A DNA stretch of 64,000 bases, taken from Bradyrhizobium sp. AUGA SZCCT0158 (GTDB lineage: Bacteria > Pseudomonadota > Alphaproteobacteria > Rhizobiales > Xanthobacteraceae). The stretch is from contig NZ_JAFCME010000003.1 in NCBI RefSeq assembly GCF_018130065.1, positions 192,501 through 256,500 on the forward strand. Reading direction: 5' to 3'. Position 1 is the first letter of the stretch. Each line of letters begins with the position of its first letter. This document shows, one piece after another, positions 34,666 to 43,406 of this stretch. The notes under the pieces were generated by a model, which ran no database searches, was not told the origin of the DNA, and saw only the letters and a program-made list of their open reading frames with translations. Position numbers and translations under genes: made by a program.

Positions 34666-35379
34666 TCAATTCGCCTGCGCGGTGGCCGGCCGGCGCGGTG
34701 CCGTCGAACCGGGCGGCTGATCGTCGGGCAAAACTTCGATGCCGATATCGGCGAGCCGGACCCGCACCTCCGCCGCAACGTATTTCACATATTCCGACAG
34801 CAGCAGACGGAAGGTCGTACCTGAGGTCCACCATGGCTCGTCGCGCCATTTTTCGCCGACCACCGCAAACGGGATCAGCGCGATATCAGGCATCGCATGC
34901 GACAATTCGACGATCGCCCGCGGCATATGGTAGTTCGAAGTCACCACGATCAGCGACTTGAAACCGCGGTCTTTCACCCAGCGCCGCGTCTCCGCCGCGT
35001 TGCTTCGCGTATTGACGGCCGAGCGGTCGAGATCGACGCAGCAGCGCAGCAGCGAATGGTTGTCGGGCAGCGTGCGGGAAATGTCGCTGGCGGCGTTGGT
35101 CGGGTGCACGCCCGAAATCAAGAGCCGCTTGCCATAGCCACCGGCCAGCAATTCCATCGCATCGGACACCCGCGACGAGCCGCCAGTCAGCACCACGATG
35201 CCGTCGGCATTGCGGGCCGGCTTGATTTCGACGCCGCGCAGTTGCGACAGGAAGCCGATGAAGCCCACCGCCGCGCCGACGAAGCCGAGCGCCAGCGTGG
35301 CGACGATGGTCGCACGCAGCCACCCTCGCGGCCGCACGGCCGGCGCTTGTCGCGACGTATCGTCGGGTTGCACACGCAT
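34666..35379 (-). CDS. YdcF/ElyC-type DUF218 membrane protein
   Basis: Encodes 237 residues: one N-terminal membrane helix (ATIVATLALGFVGAAVGFIG) and a DUF218 domain with GIVVLTGGSSRVSDAMELLAG, LLISGVHPTNAASDI and VVTSNYHMPRAIVEL, matching the YdcF/SanA/ElyC family. ElyC-type proteins influence envelope assembly; the enzymatic role is unknown. Stands alone, on the same strand as ftsX. Confidence 0.88.
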   Translation of the reverse strand: MRVQPDDTSRQAPAVRPRGWLRATIVATLALGFVGAAVGFIGFLSQLRGVEIKPARNADGIVVLTGGSSRVSDAMELLAGGYGKRLLISGVHPTNAASDISRTLPDNHSLLRCCVDLDRSAVNTRSNAAETRRWVKDRGFKSLIVVTSNYHMPRAIVELSHAMPDIALIPFAVVGEKWRDEPWWTSGTTFRLLLSEYVKYVAAEVRVRLADIGIEVLPDDQPPGSTAPRRPATAQAN

Positions 35380-35439
35380 GCAGTTCTTGCTGTCCTCTCC
35401 CCGCGCAATTCTAGAAGTTTTTTGGGCGAAGTGGAGTCT

Positions 35440-35495
35440 GGTCCGGTGCCCTCCCCCGGATCAAGTCCCCGGCCATTGCTTCGCTCGAAAACGCT
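35440..35495. repeat. Intergenic repeat copy, truncated
   Basis: Carries GGTCCGGTGCCC, CCCCCGGATCAAGTCC and the TTCGCTCGAAAACGCT end shared with the copy at 33169. The left TTGACGCG part is missing. Its right end touches the stop codon of ftsX at 35496. Confidence 0.7.
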
Positions 35496-36467
35496 TCAAT
35501 CAATGTCGTCCAGCGTCGCGAACAGCGTCCGCCGCGAGGCCCAGGCCGTGATCGCCGCGATCAGCACCGCCTGCGCCGCAAGCGCCAGATAGCCGGACGG
35601 ACGCAACGAGAACGTGCCCAGCAGCGCGGCAAATTGATCGCCGACCGGCGTGCCCGAGAACCAGCTCGCGATCGATTCCGAGAAACCAAAACCCAGCATT
35701 GCAGCGCCGCCGCCGATCAACCCGCCCTCGAGGCCGAGCCTGAGGAAATGCCGCAGGAAACGGTTGGCGATGTAGCTGTCGCCGGCGCCGACGAAATGCA
35801 GCACCTCGACGATCGGGCGGTTCGCCGCCATCGCGCCACGCGTCGCAAACGACACCGAAATGATGGTCGCTACGATCACCAGCGCCAGGATGCCGATGCC
35901 GGCGAACACCGTCGCCCCGGTCATCGAGCGCATGCGCTCGATCCATGCGCGATGATCGTCAACGCTGGCTGACGGCGCCACCTGCATGATCCGGGCGCGC
36001 AACGCGGCAAGGTCGGGCGAGGTGCCGGGCTGGACGCGCGCGACGATGACGCGCGGCACCGGCAGTTGCTCGATCGACAGTCCGGTGCCGAGCCACGGCT
36101 CCAGCAATCTGGCCGACTCGTCCTTGGTGAAGGGCCGGACCTCGACGATGCCGGGCTGCGCCCGCATCGCCTCAACGGCCGCGATCGCATCGCGGTCGAG
36201 ATCGCGGCCTGCCGAGGGGCGCACCTGGATGGTGATTTCGCTGGCGACTTCCGATTGCCACTCCGCCGCCGACGCGCTCACCAGCAGCACGGTGCCCGTG
36301 GTGATCGAGGCGAGGAACGTCATGATCGCGACCACCGCGACCAGCGCGCGGCCGGAGATCGAGGCGCGCGGCACGATCGGCGACATGTTGCGCGCCCGCG
36401 CCGGGACCTGCGGGCGTTCGTGCCCGAGATCGACCAGCGGACCATGCTCGTCACCGGATCTACTCAT
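35496..36467 (-). CDS. ftsX: Cell division protein FtsX
   Basis: Encodes 323 residues of an inner-membrane permease-like protein. There are four membrane helices, with a large periplasmic loop between the first (LVAVVAIMTFLASITTGTVL) and second helix, as in FtsX. With FtsE it links the division ring to control of murein hydrolases at the septum. The start overlaps the ftsE stop by 8 bases. Confidence 0.93.
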   Translation of the reverse strand: MSRSGDEHGPLVDLGHERPQVPARARNMSPIVPRASISGRALVAVVAIMTFLASITTGTVLLVSASAAEWQSEVASEITIQVRPSAGRDLDRDAIAAVEAMRAQPGIVEVRPFTKDESARLLEPWLGTGLSIEQLPVPRVIVARVQPGTSPDLAALRARIMQVAPSASVDDHRAWIERMRSMTGATVFAGIGILALVIVATIISVSFATRGAMAANRPIVEVLHFVGAGDSYIANRFLRHFLRLGLEGGLIGGGAAMLGFGFSESIASWFSGTPVGDQFAALLGTFSLRPSGYLALAAQAVLIAAITAWASRRTLFATLDDID

Positions 36468-37119
36468 AGATATGCAGCCGTCCCTGATGCAGCACCAGAC
36501 GCCGCGCCTCGTACTGATCCATCAGCGTGATGTCGTGGGTCGCGATGATCACGGCGGTGCCCGACTTGTTGAGCTCGATGAACAGCCGCAACAAGCGCCG
36601 GCCCAGCGTCGGATCGACGCTGCCGGTCGGCTCGTCCGCGAGCAATAATTGCGGCCGCGAGATCACCGCGCGCGCGATCGCCGCGCGTTGTTTTTCACCG
36701 CCGGACAGGATCGGCGGCAGCGCATCCATGCGCTCGCCGAGCCCGACCCATTTCAACAGATCGATCACTTCGCGCCGGTAGCTGGATTCATCCCGCCCCA
36801 TGACGCGGAACGGCAGCGCCACGTTCTCATAAGTCGTCATGTGATCGAGCAGGCGGAAATCCTGCAGCACGATGCCGATGCGTTTGCGCAAATCCGCAAT
36901 CTGGTCCTTGCCGAGCAGCGAGACGTCGTGGCCGAACAGATTGACCAGACCGCGCGTCGGCCGCATCGAAAGGAATAGCAGCCGCAGCAGCGAGGTCTTG
37001 CCGGCGCCCGACGGGCCGGTGAGGAACTGGAAGGAATGGGCCGGGATCAGGAACGACAGGTCGCGCAAAATCTCCGGGCCGAGCCCGTAGCGCAATCCAA
37101 CATTTTCGAACCGAACCAA
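36460..37119 (-). CDS. ftsE: Cell division ATP-binding protein FtsE
   Basis: Encodes 219 residues starting from TTG with CGGAGC ahead; the family N-terminus MVRFENVGLRYG fits only this start. ATPase motifs are GPSGAGKTSLLR (Walker A), LSGGEKQRAAIARAV (signature), LLLADEPTGSVD (Walker B) and IIATHD. It partners FtsX. The 225 bases upstream face a divergent gene for a zinc-ribbon protein. Confidence 0.94.
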   Translation of the reverse strand: MVRFENVGLRYGLGPEILRDLSFLIPAHSFQFLTGPSGAGKTSLLRLLFLSMRPTRGLVNLFGHDVSLLGKDQIADLRKRIGIVLQDFRLLDHMTTYENVALPFRVMGRDESSYRREVIDLLKWVGLGERMDALPPILSGGEKQRAAIARAVISRPQLLLADEPTGSVDPTLGRRLLRLFIELNKSGTAVIIATHDITLMDQYEARRLVLHQGRLHIYE

Positions 37120-37222
37120 GCTCAGCTCCGCTCGAGATGGGCCTCGGCTTCTGCCTCGGCTTCGACGTTTGCCTGGGCCTCGACCGGAAACCCGTACCTA
37201 CCAGTACCCTTGACAGTACCCT

Positions 37223-37243
37223 TGGGCTCGCAGCCCAGTTTTT
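37223..37243 (+). terminator. Small hairpin with T-run in the ftsE / zinc-ribbon intergenic region
   Basis: TGGGCT (37223-37228) pairs with AGCCCA (37232-37237), loop of 3, followed by GTTTTT on the plus strand. No plus-strand gene ends nearby, so it may mark a short leader RNA of the divergent gene at 37345. Confidence 0.45.
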
Positions 37244-37344
37244 GGGCGCGAGCCGGACAAAACGGTTGTGCGACCGTTATGGTTTCCGATTCGTTAACGG
37301 TCGCTAGGTAGCATCGGCCCAAAGACACTGTGGAAACGGGCTCC

Positions 37345-38220
37345 ATGCACATCGTCTGCCCCCATTGTACAACATCCTACGCGATCAAGCTGGCCACCCT
37401 GGGTGCCGCCGGCCGGACGGTCCGTTGTTCCCGCTGCAAGGAAACCTGGCTGGCACGCCCCGAGGACGCAGTCGAGATCGCGCCTGCCGTGCCGGCGATG
37501 GCGGAAGCCGGCCAGGGAACCGGAAATGCCGAGGCGGACGCCGCCGCCGAGTGGGAGGCCATGGCCCGCCAGGAAGAGGCCCAGGAGCCCCCCGTGGTCG
37601 ACAGCCCGTCGATTTCGGCCGATTGGCCGGCCGAAGGCGAAGGTTCCCGGGGAAATGAAGCCGACTGGCCGTCGGTCGCCCAGCAGGATGCCGAGGCGCA
37701 TCAGGAGGCGCTTTCCACCCACCGCTCGCGGTTGGCCAAGCTGTTCCGGCTGCCCAAACTGCCGTCCATGCGGATGCCGTCCGTCAGCGCTCCCGTCGCC
37801 TGCGCCGCGATGGGCGCACTGGTCGTGGCGCTGATGTTCTGGCGCACCGACGTGGTGCGCCTGCTGCCGCAGACCGCGACGTTCTACAAGATGGTCGGGT
37901 TAGATGTGAATTTGCGCGGGCTGTCGTTCAAGGACATCAAGATCACCAACGAGACCGTCGACGGCAAGCCGGTGCTGGTCATCGAAGGCGTGATCGTCGG
38001 CGAGACCAGGAAGCCGGTCGAATTGCCGCGGCTGCGCTTTAGCGTTCGCGACGAACAAGGCGCGGAGATCTATGCCTGGAACGCGGTGCTCGAGCAGCCG
38101 GTGCTGAAGCCGGGCGAGCGCGCCTACTTCAAGTCGCGGCTGGCGTCGCCGCCGCCCGAAGGCCGCAATATTGACGTACGCTTCTTCAACAAGCGGGATC
38201 TGGCCGCCGGCCGCGCGTAA
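37345..38220 (+). CDS. Zinc-ribbon (MJ0042-type) and DUF3426 protein
   Basis: Encodes 291 residues. The N-terminus MHIVCPHCTTSYAIK with CSRCKETW is the four-cysteine zinc ribbon. After an acidic linker and a single membrane helix (VACAAMGALVVALMFW) comes a C-terminal DUF3426-like domain (VLVIEGVIVGETRKPVELPR). The layout puts the ribbon in the cytoplasm and the C-terminus in the periplasm. Function unknown; in bradyrhizobia it is a neighbour of ftsE and a receiver protein. Confidence 0.85.
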   Translation: MHIVCPHCTTSYAIKLATLGAAGRTVRCSRCKETWLARPEDAVEIAPAVPAMAEAGQGTGNAEADAAAEWEAMARQEEAQEPPVVDSPSISADWPAEGEGSRGNEADWPSVAQQDAEAHQEALSTHRSRLAKLFRLPKLPSMRMPSVSAPVACAAMGALVVALMFWRTDVVRLLPQTATFYKMVGLDVNLRGLSFKDIKITNETVDGKPVLVIEGVIVGETRKPVELPRLRFSVRDEQGAEIYAWNAVLEQPVLKPGERAYFKSRLASPPPEGRNIDVRFFNKRDLAAGRA

Positions 38221-38258
38221 AATTGGCCGGACGTCCCGCTCGCAAATGAGCTGTTGCC

Positions 38259-38633
38259 ATGCCGCGTGTATTGATTGCCGACGACGAAGACTCGATGCGC
38301 TCCCTGGTGGCGCGCGCCATCGCCATGGACGGCCATGACACCGTAACCGCCGAGGACGGCGCCGAGGCGCTTGATATCCTGGCGCGCGAAAAGGGTGCGT
38401 TCGACCTGCTGCTCACCGACATCCAGATGCCCGTAATGGACGGGATCGCGCTGGCGCTGGCGGCGGCACGCGATTTTCCCGACCTGAAGATCTTGCTGAT
38501 GACCGGCTTTGCCGATCAGCGCGAACGCGCCTCCGGCCTCAATGCGATCGTGCACGACGTGGTGACAAAGCCGTTTTCGGTGGCCGATATCCGCACCGCA
38601 GTCGCCGATGCGCTGGCGGCGCGGAAGGGGTAG
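38259..38633 (+). CDS. Single-domain response regulator, CpdR-like
   Basis: Encodes 124 residues of one receiver domain with no output domain. The acidic pocket is ADDEDSM, the phospho-acceptor Asp is in LLLTDIQMPVMDG, the Thr in LLMTGFAD and the Lys in VVTKPFSV. The short length and segment LALAAARDFPDLKILLMTG resemble CpdR, which delivers substrates to ClpXP in alphaproteobacteria. That identity is likely, not proven. Followed by a palindromic repeat. Confidence 0.78.
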   Translation: MPRVLIADDEDSMRSLVARAIAMDGHDTVTAEDGAEALDILAREKGAFDLLLTDIQMPVMDGIALALAAARDFPDLKILLMTGFADQRERASGLNAIVHDVVTKPFSVADIRTAVADALAARKG

Positions 38634-38640
38634 TTTAACC

Positions 38641-38729
38641 TGTCATGGCCGGGCTTGACCCGGCCATCCATCCCGCTCGAAAGACTCTCGCGAAGAAGAT
38701 GGATACGCGGGTCAAGCCCGCGTATGACA
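38641..38729. repeat. Nested palindromic intergenic repeat
   Basis: Two hairpins, GGCCGGG/CCCGGCC (38647-38665) and ACGCGGG/CCCGCGT (38705-38723), are themselves placed between inverted pairs TGTCAT/ATGACA and ATCCAT/ATGGAT. The element separates two converging genes. Confidence 0.7.
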
Positions 38730-38763
38730 AGTGTATTATGCGATGACGACTGAGCGCGACGGC

Positions 38764-41424
38764 TCAATAATCCTTCAGCAGCCGCTCGATGTAATCGAGT
38801 TCGATCTGCGGGCGGGCCGGATCGGCGAGGCGCCGGCGCAGTTCTTCCAGAATGCGGCGCACGCGCTGTACGTCGATCTCGCCGGGGATCTTCACTGAAT
38901 AATCATCGTTGAACTCGTTGTTGCGCATCGGCCGCCCGAGCGGATCGGTATTCCTTTGCGCGCCCTGCTGCCGGCCGTTCGGATTGCCCGGGCCGTCGCC
39001 CGGCTGGTCGCCATCGCCCTGCTGCATCGCCTCGGCGAGACTCTGCGCGCCCTTGCGCAGCGCATCCAGCGCGCGGCCTTGCGAATCCACCGCGCCATCG
39101 GCGTTGCCTTCGCCGAGCCGGCCTGAGGCGTCACCCATCGCTCCATCGGCCTGCTCCAGCCCGTCCTCGCCGTCGCCTTGGTCGCCGCCCGGCTGGCCTT
39201 GCTGACCCTGCTGACCTTTTTCGCCGCGCTGGCCCTTCTCGCCGCGCTGACCCGGACCCATGCCGCGCTTGGCGAGTTCTTCCTGCAATTTCTTCAAGCG
39301 GTCGCGCAGGCCCTGCTGGTCCTGCTGCAGGTCGCCCATGCTCTGCTCGCCCTGCTTGCCGCGCATGCGATCGCGCCGCGAATCCTGGCCCTGCTTGTAG
39401 GTCTTGTCGCGCAATTGCTGCTGCTTGCGGATCATGTCGCCGAGCTCGTTCAGCGCCTGCTCCATGTCGCCGTCGCCGGACTGGCCGGGCTGCGCCATCT
39501 GCAGGTTTTCCAGCATCTGCTGCAGCTGTTCCAGCAATTGCTTTGCCGCATCCTTGTCGCCGGAGCGTGACAGCCGCTCCATCCGGTCGAGCATGCTCTT
39601 GAGATCCTGCTGGCTCAGCATCTTGGTATTGGGATCGAGCGGCCGCGCCAGTTGCTGCGGATTGTTCTTGAGCTGTTCGGCGAGCTGGCGCAGGAAATTA
39701 TCCAGCGCGGCGCGCAGATTGTCGGTGAGCTTCTTGATCTCCTCGTCGCTGGCCCCGCGCTCCAGCGCCTGCTTCAGCGCCTCCTGCGCCGCACGCAACG
39801 CCTTGTCGACATCGGTGATGTTGCCGTCCTCGATCGTGACCGCGAGCGACCACAGGCTCGCCACCACCTCTCGCATGGCGTCGTCGGTGCGCGCCGCCTC
39901 GAGCTGGCGCGAGACGCTGTAGAGGCCGAGATAATGGCCGGCCTGCGGCGTAAATAGTTCCGGCGCGATCATCAGCGCGGCAAGCGCGGCATAGACCGGG
40001 CCATTCTGGTTGGCGTCGAGCGCCAGGATACGGCGCTGCTCGATCAGCGCGCGGGCTAAGGGCTTGGTGAACAGCCGCTCCGGCAGCCGCATGTTGAACG
40101 GCTCGCTGCGGCCTTCATTGCCGGCCTCGTCCTTGGCCGTCAGCGTCAGCGTGACGTCGGCACCGGCATAGGGATCCTCGCTGAGATCCTTGACGGTCTG
40201 GCCGACACCATTGCGGGTCCGCGCGTTCGGCAGGGCCAGCGGAAACTGCGGCGCCGGGAACAACGGCCGCGCCTCGGCCGTTTTTTCGGCAGTCTTCTCG
40301 GCCGCCTTGTCTCCGCCTTTGGCGCCCTTTGCCGGTTCCTTACCGATTTCCTTGCCGATTTCCTTGACTGCTTCCTTGCCGGGATCGGCGGGCCGGACCG
40401 CGAACGAGGCGCGCGCTTCGGTAACGCCGTAATCATCCTCGAGCTTGTAGGACATCTGCAGCGAGCCGCGGGCCTGGCGCTCGGGATCCTTCGCCAGCGA
40501 AATGGTCGGGGTACGGTCGGGCGTCGCGGCGAACCGCCATTGCGGCTGGCCGGCCGGTGCGCGGACATGGGCTGTGCCGTCGCCGGCGATCTTGAAATGG
40601 CGCTCGTTGGTGCCCTTCGGCGCCTGTTCGCTGGGCGCGACTTCCGTGACGCCGCCGCCCACCACGACATCGATCGAACCGCCGCTGGAGCGCACCAGCA
40701 GCGTACTGCCGGCCGGAACCGCCAGCGGCCCGCTATTGGGTCCAGCGTCCTTGTTCGCGGCGGACAGAATGATCGGCGGCTTGCTGGTGTAGACCGGCGG
40801 TGTCACCCAGGCATCGACCCGGACATTGGCCGGCGCCAGCACGCCGTTCCAGTCGAACGCCGCGGCGATGCGCATCGCGCGTTCGTCACCGGCGGCAAAA
40901 TAGGCCGCCACCGCCATTACCATGACCAGCGCACGTAGCGCCCAGGGATCGTGGATCGGCAGCCGCGGCGACGGCAGGCCGGCGCGGATCCGCTTGATCG
41001 AGGCCAGCGTCCGCTCGCGCTGCTCGTTCCAGAGGGCCAGCGCGATCGGATCCTTGCTGGCCAGCGTGTCGGTGAGCGCGGTCGCCGGGCGATGGCGAAT
41101 GCCGGTGCCGCGGTCGAGCCGGCCCAGGCTCTCTTCACGGGTCGGCCAGCGATAGCGCAAGATCGGGTACAACGCGCCGAGCGCCAGGCCTGCGAACAAG
41201 GCGATGCCGACGACACGGGCGACAAAGGGCAGCGCCAGCCACAATCCGGCCCAGGACGCCACCAGAAACAGTCCGACGACGGTCAACAGCCGGGCCAGAA
41301 TCGGCCACCCGCGCTCCCACGCGATCGCATACTGGGCCCGCTGCAGGGCCTGCGTCAGTTGAAGCCGCGCCACCGCATCAGGCTCGCGCGCTGGCTCCGT
41401 GGGGTCAGGGTTGGCGCCGTTCAA
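38764..41424 (-). CDS. TIGR02302 family protein
   Basis: Encodes 886 residues. Two or three membrane helices occur near the N-terminus (VGLFLVASWAGLWLALPFVA and after). A large middle domain with immunoglobulin-like character follows (WVTPPVYTSKPP), then coiled coil, and a low-complexity end with Gln, Gly and Asp. Around residues 345-380 is a Lys/Glu/Ala stretch that looks like an expanded repeat, and a collagen-like GQRGEKGQRGEKGQQG segment lies near 745. TIGR02302 is conserved in alphaproteobacteria with unknown role, probably at the envelope. Confidence 0.88.
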   Translation of the reverse strand: MNGANPDPTEPAREPDAVARLQLTQALQRAQYAIAWERGWPILARLLTVVGLFLVASWAGLWLALPFVARVVGIALFAGLALGALYPILRYRWPTREESLGRLDRGTGIRHRPATALTDTLASKDPIALALWNEQRERTLASIKRIRAGLPSPRLPIHDPWALRALVMVMAVAAYFAAGDERAMRIAAAFDWNGVLAPANVRVDAWVTPPVYTSKPPIILSAANKDAGPNSGPLAVPAGSTLLVRSSGGSIDVVVGGGVTEVAPSEQAPKGTNERHFKIAGDGTAHVRAPAGQPQWRFAATPDRTPTISLAKDPERQARGSLQMSYKLEDDYGVTEARASFAVRPADPGKEAVKEIGKEIGKEPAKGAKGGDKAAEKTAEKTAEARPLFPAPQFPLALPNARTRNGVGQTVKDLSEDPYAGADVTLTLTAKDEAGNEGRSEPFNMRLPERLFTKPLARALIEQRRILALDANQNGPVYAALAALMIAPELFTPQAGHYLGLYSVSRQLEAARTDDAMREVVASLWSLAVTIEDGNITDVDKALRAAQEALKQALERGASDEEIKKLTDNLRAALDNFLRQLAEQLKNNPQQLARPLDPNTKMLSQQDLKSMLDRMERLSRSGDKDAAKQLLEQLQQMLENLQMAQPGQSGDGDMEQALNELGDMIRKQQQLRDKTYKQGQDSRRDRMRGKQGEQSMGDLQQDQQGLRDRLKKLQEELAKRGMGPGQRGEKGQRGEKGQQGQQGQPGGDQGDGEDGLEQADGAMGDASGRLGEGNADGAVDSQGRALDALRKGAQSLAEAMQQGDGDQPGDGPGNPNGRQQGAQRNTDPLGRPMRNNEFNDDYSVKIPGEIDVQRVRRILEELRRRLADPARPQIELDYIERLLKDY

Positions 41425-41601
41425 TAAACTCTCCGGGTTGCCGACAAATCAGCCTAGCACAGCGGCGGCAATGAGGCACCCGTTTCCAGGGCCAACCCAC
41501 ACCCGGAAATACGCATAACACGAAGGCGTGACTGCAGGGCTTCGACCCCCTAACGTCCGCCCGAACCCGCAAAATACCGCAAGAATGCCGGAGGAAACGT
41601 C

Positions 41602-41982
41602 ATGGACAAGAAGACCTACGACAAGGGCCTGGAAGTGCGCAAAGCCGTGCTCGGCGAGGCCTATGTCGACAACGCCCTGAAGAACGTCGACGATTTCAAC
41701 CGCCCGTTCCAGGAACTGCTCACCGAATATTGCTGGGGCGCGGTGTGGGGCCGCGAGGAACTGCCGCGCAAGACCCGAAGCATGCTCAACCTCGCGATGA
41801 TCTCGATCCTGAACCGGCCGCATGAGTTGCGCACCCACATCAAGGGCGCGCTGACCAACGGCGTGACCAAAGACGAGATCCGCGAAATCTTCATGCAGGT
41901 CGCGATCTATGCCGGCGCGCCCGCCGGCGTCGACAGCTTTCGCATCGCGCGCGAAGTGTTCGCGGAAATGGACAAGGGTTGA
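41602..41982 (+). CDS. Carboxymuconolactone decarboxylase family protein
   Basis: Encodes 126 residues. The segment ELRTHIKGALTNGVTKDEIR and VAIYAGAPAGVDSFRIAREV is the CMD family core; it is closer to gamma-carboxymuconolactone decarboxylase (PcaC) than to AhpD because there is no CxxC pair. PcaC acts in protocatechuate breakdown, but the other pca genes are not here. Stands before an oxidoreductase of the HIBADH family. Confidence 0.87.
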   Translation: MDKKTYDKGLEVRKAVLGEAYVDNALKNVDDFNRPFQELLTEYCWGAVWGREELPRKTRSMLNLAMISILNRPHELRTHIKGALTNGVTKDEIREIFMQVAIYAGAPAGVDSFRIAREVFAEMDKG

Positions 41983-41985
41983 AGT

Positions 41986-42102
41986 CTCATGGTGAGGAGG
42001 CGCGCTTGCGCCGTCTCGAACCATGAGGCCCGAAAGATTAATCAACAAACTCATCCTTCGAGACGCGCGAAGACGCGCTCCTCAGGATGAGGAGCGTCTC
42101 CA
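41986..42102. repeat. Palindromic intergenic repeat
   Basis: CTCATGGT (41986-41993) pairs with ACCATGAG (42020-42027), and CTCATCCT (42050-42057) with AGGATGAG (42084-42091); the segment between holds related GC-rich arms. It lies between two plus-strand genes 141 bases apart. Confidence 0.6.
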
Positions 42103-42123
42103 GAAACTCAGGAAAACAACACC

Positions 42124-43035
42124 ATGGAAATCGGATTCATCGGCCTCGGCAAGATGGGCTTCCCGATGGCGCGCCGCCTGATCGAGGCAGGCCACCAGCT
42201 CACCGTGTTCGATACGCGGACGGAAGCCACCGACAAGCTTGTGGCGCTCGGCGCGCAAGTGGCGTCATCGCCAAAGGATATCGCCGATCGCTGCGAAACG
42301 GTGCTGGCGAGCCTGCCGTCACTGCAGGCCTCGCTCGACGTCGCAACCGGCACCGGCGGCGTGATCGAAGGCAAACGCGTCAAACGCTTCGTCGACCTCT
42401 CCACCGTCGGCTCGCAAATGGCAACGCGGATCCACGGCCTCCTGGCCGCGAAGAACATCGTGCAGATAGACTCCCCCGTCAGCGGCGGCGTCGGCGGTGC
42501 CGAAAAGGGCACGCTCGCCGTGATGGTGTCGGGCCCGCGCGCCGATTGCGACATGTTGAAGCCCGCGCTCGGTGTCATCGGCAAGGTGTTCTTCATTGGC
42601 GAGAAACCGGGTTCCGCTCAGACCATGAAGCTCGCCAATAATTTCCTGTCAGCCACCGCGATGGTGGCGACGTCGGAAGCGGTGGTGATGGGCGTCAAAT
42701 CGGGTCTTGATCCGGCCGTGATGGTCGACGTGATCAACGCCGGCTCGGGGCTCAACACCGCAAGCCGCGACAAGTTTCCGCGTGCGGTATTGCCGCGGAC
42801 GTTCGACTTCGGCTTCGCCACCGGACTGATGGTGAAAGACGTGCGGCTCGCGCTGGACGAGATGAAGTCGCTGGGGCTGTCGATGGAAGTCGCCGAAGCG
42901 GTCGGGCGCCTGTGGGAAGTCGTGATCCGCGATCAGGGCGCGGAGTCGGATTTCACCGAGGCGATCAAGCCGATCGAAAAGGCCGCGGGTGTGATCGTCG
43001 GCGGCGCAAAGGGCGGCAGCCACGCCGCGAAGTGA
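42124..43035 (+). CDS. 3-hydroxyisobutyrate dehydrogenase family oxidoreductase
   Basis: Encodes 303 residues. The NAD(P) motif IGFIGLGKMGFPMA is at residues 3-16, the family block DSPVSGGVGGAEKGTLAVMV near 120, and the catalytic Lys in KLANNFLSATAM near 172. Members reduce 3-hydroxyisobutyrate, tartronate semialdehyde or similar beta-hydroxy acids; the substrate is not clear. Confidence 0.9.
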   Translation: MEIGFIGLGKMGFPMARRLIEAGHQLTVFDTRTEATDKLVALGAQVASSPKDIADRCETVLASLPSLQASLDVATGTGGVIEGKRVKRFVDLSTVGSQMATRIHGLLAAKNIVQIDSPVSGGVGGAEKGTLAVMVSGPRADCDMLKPALGVIGKVFFIGEKPGSAQTMKLANNFLSATAMVATSEAVVMGVKSGLDPAVMVDVINAGSGLNTASRDKFPRAVLPRTFDFGFATGLMVKDVRLALDEMKSLGLSMEVAEAVGRLWEVVIRDQGAESDFTEAIKPIEKAAGVIVGGAKGGSHAAK

Positions 43036-43091
43036 GGCATCGCGTGGAGAGGTGGAGCTACGTGCTCCACCCACCTACGCGCCCGATCCGC

Positions 43092-43349
43092 TCAATAGCC
43101 CTGGCGGTAACGCCGGCCGCCTTCCGGCCGACCGCCGTAATACGGATTCTCGATGCACTGGGCAGGAAGGCCCAGTGCCGTCGCGTTGCACTGCTCCAGC
43201 GAGGTGTAGGCGCACTCAATGCGTTCACCACCGAAAGTCTGGATCTGCTTGATGCAGACTGGATACCTCGGATTATAGGTCTGGGCGCGCGCTGGCGACG
43301 TCGCCGAAACCGCCGCCATCGTCAAGACAGCCAAAGCCAGAATGCGCAT
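43092..43349 (-). CDS. DUF3551 secreted protein
   Basis: Encodes 85 residues. Residues 1-23 form a signal peptide (MRILALAVLTMAAVSATSPA then RAQ). The mature part has four cysteines with YPVCIKQIQ, RIECAYTSLEQCNATALG and PAQCIENPYY, matching the DUF3551 pattern that is highly duplicated in bradyrhizobia. The ATG at 43349 is chosen because AAAGGAG precedes it. Exported, function unknown. Confidence 0.87.
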   Translation of the reverse strand: MRILALAVLTMAAVSATSPARAQTYNPRYPVCIKQIQTFGGERIECAYTSLEQCNATALGLPAQCIENPYYGGRPEGGRRYRQGY

Positions 43350-43406
43350 CGGAATCTCCTTTGAAATCGGCACAGTGTCAGCGCGCGCTGACAGATATGC
43401 CTGGGG

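Noticed and set aside
37122..37352. Minus-strand frame of 76 codons ending just before ftsE
   Set aside because: Ala/Glu repeat product, overlaps the divergent promoter region, no ribosome site seen.
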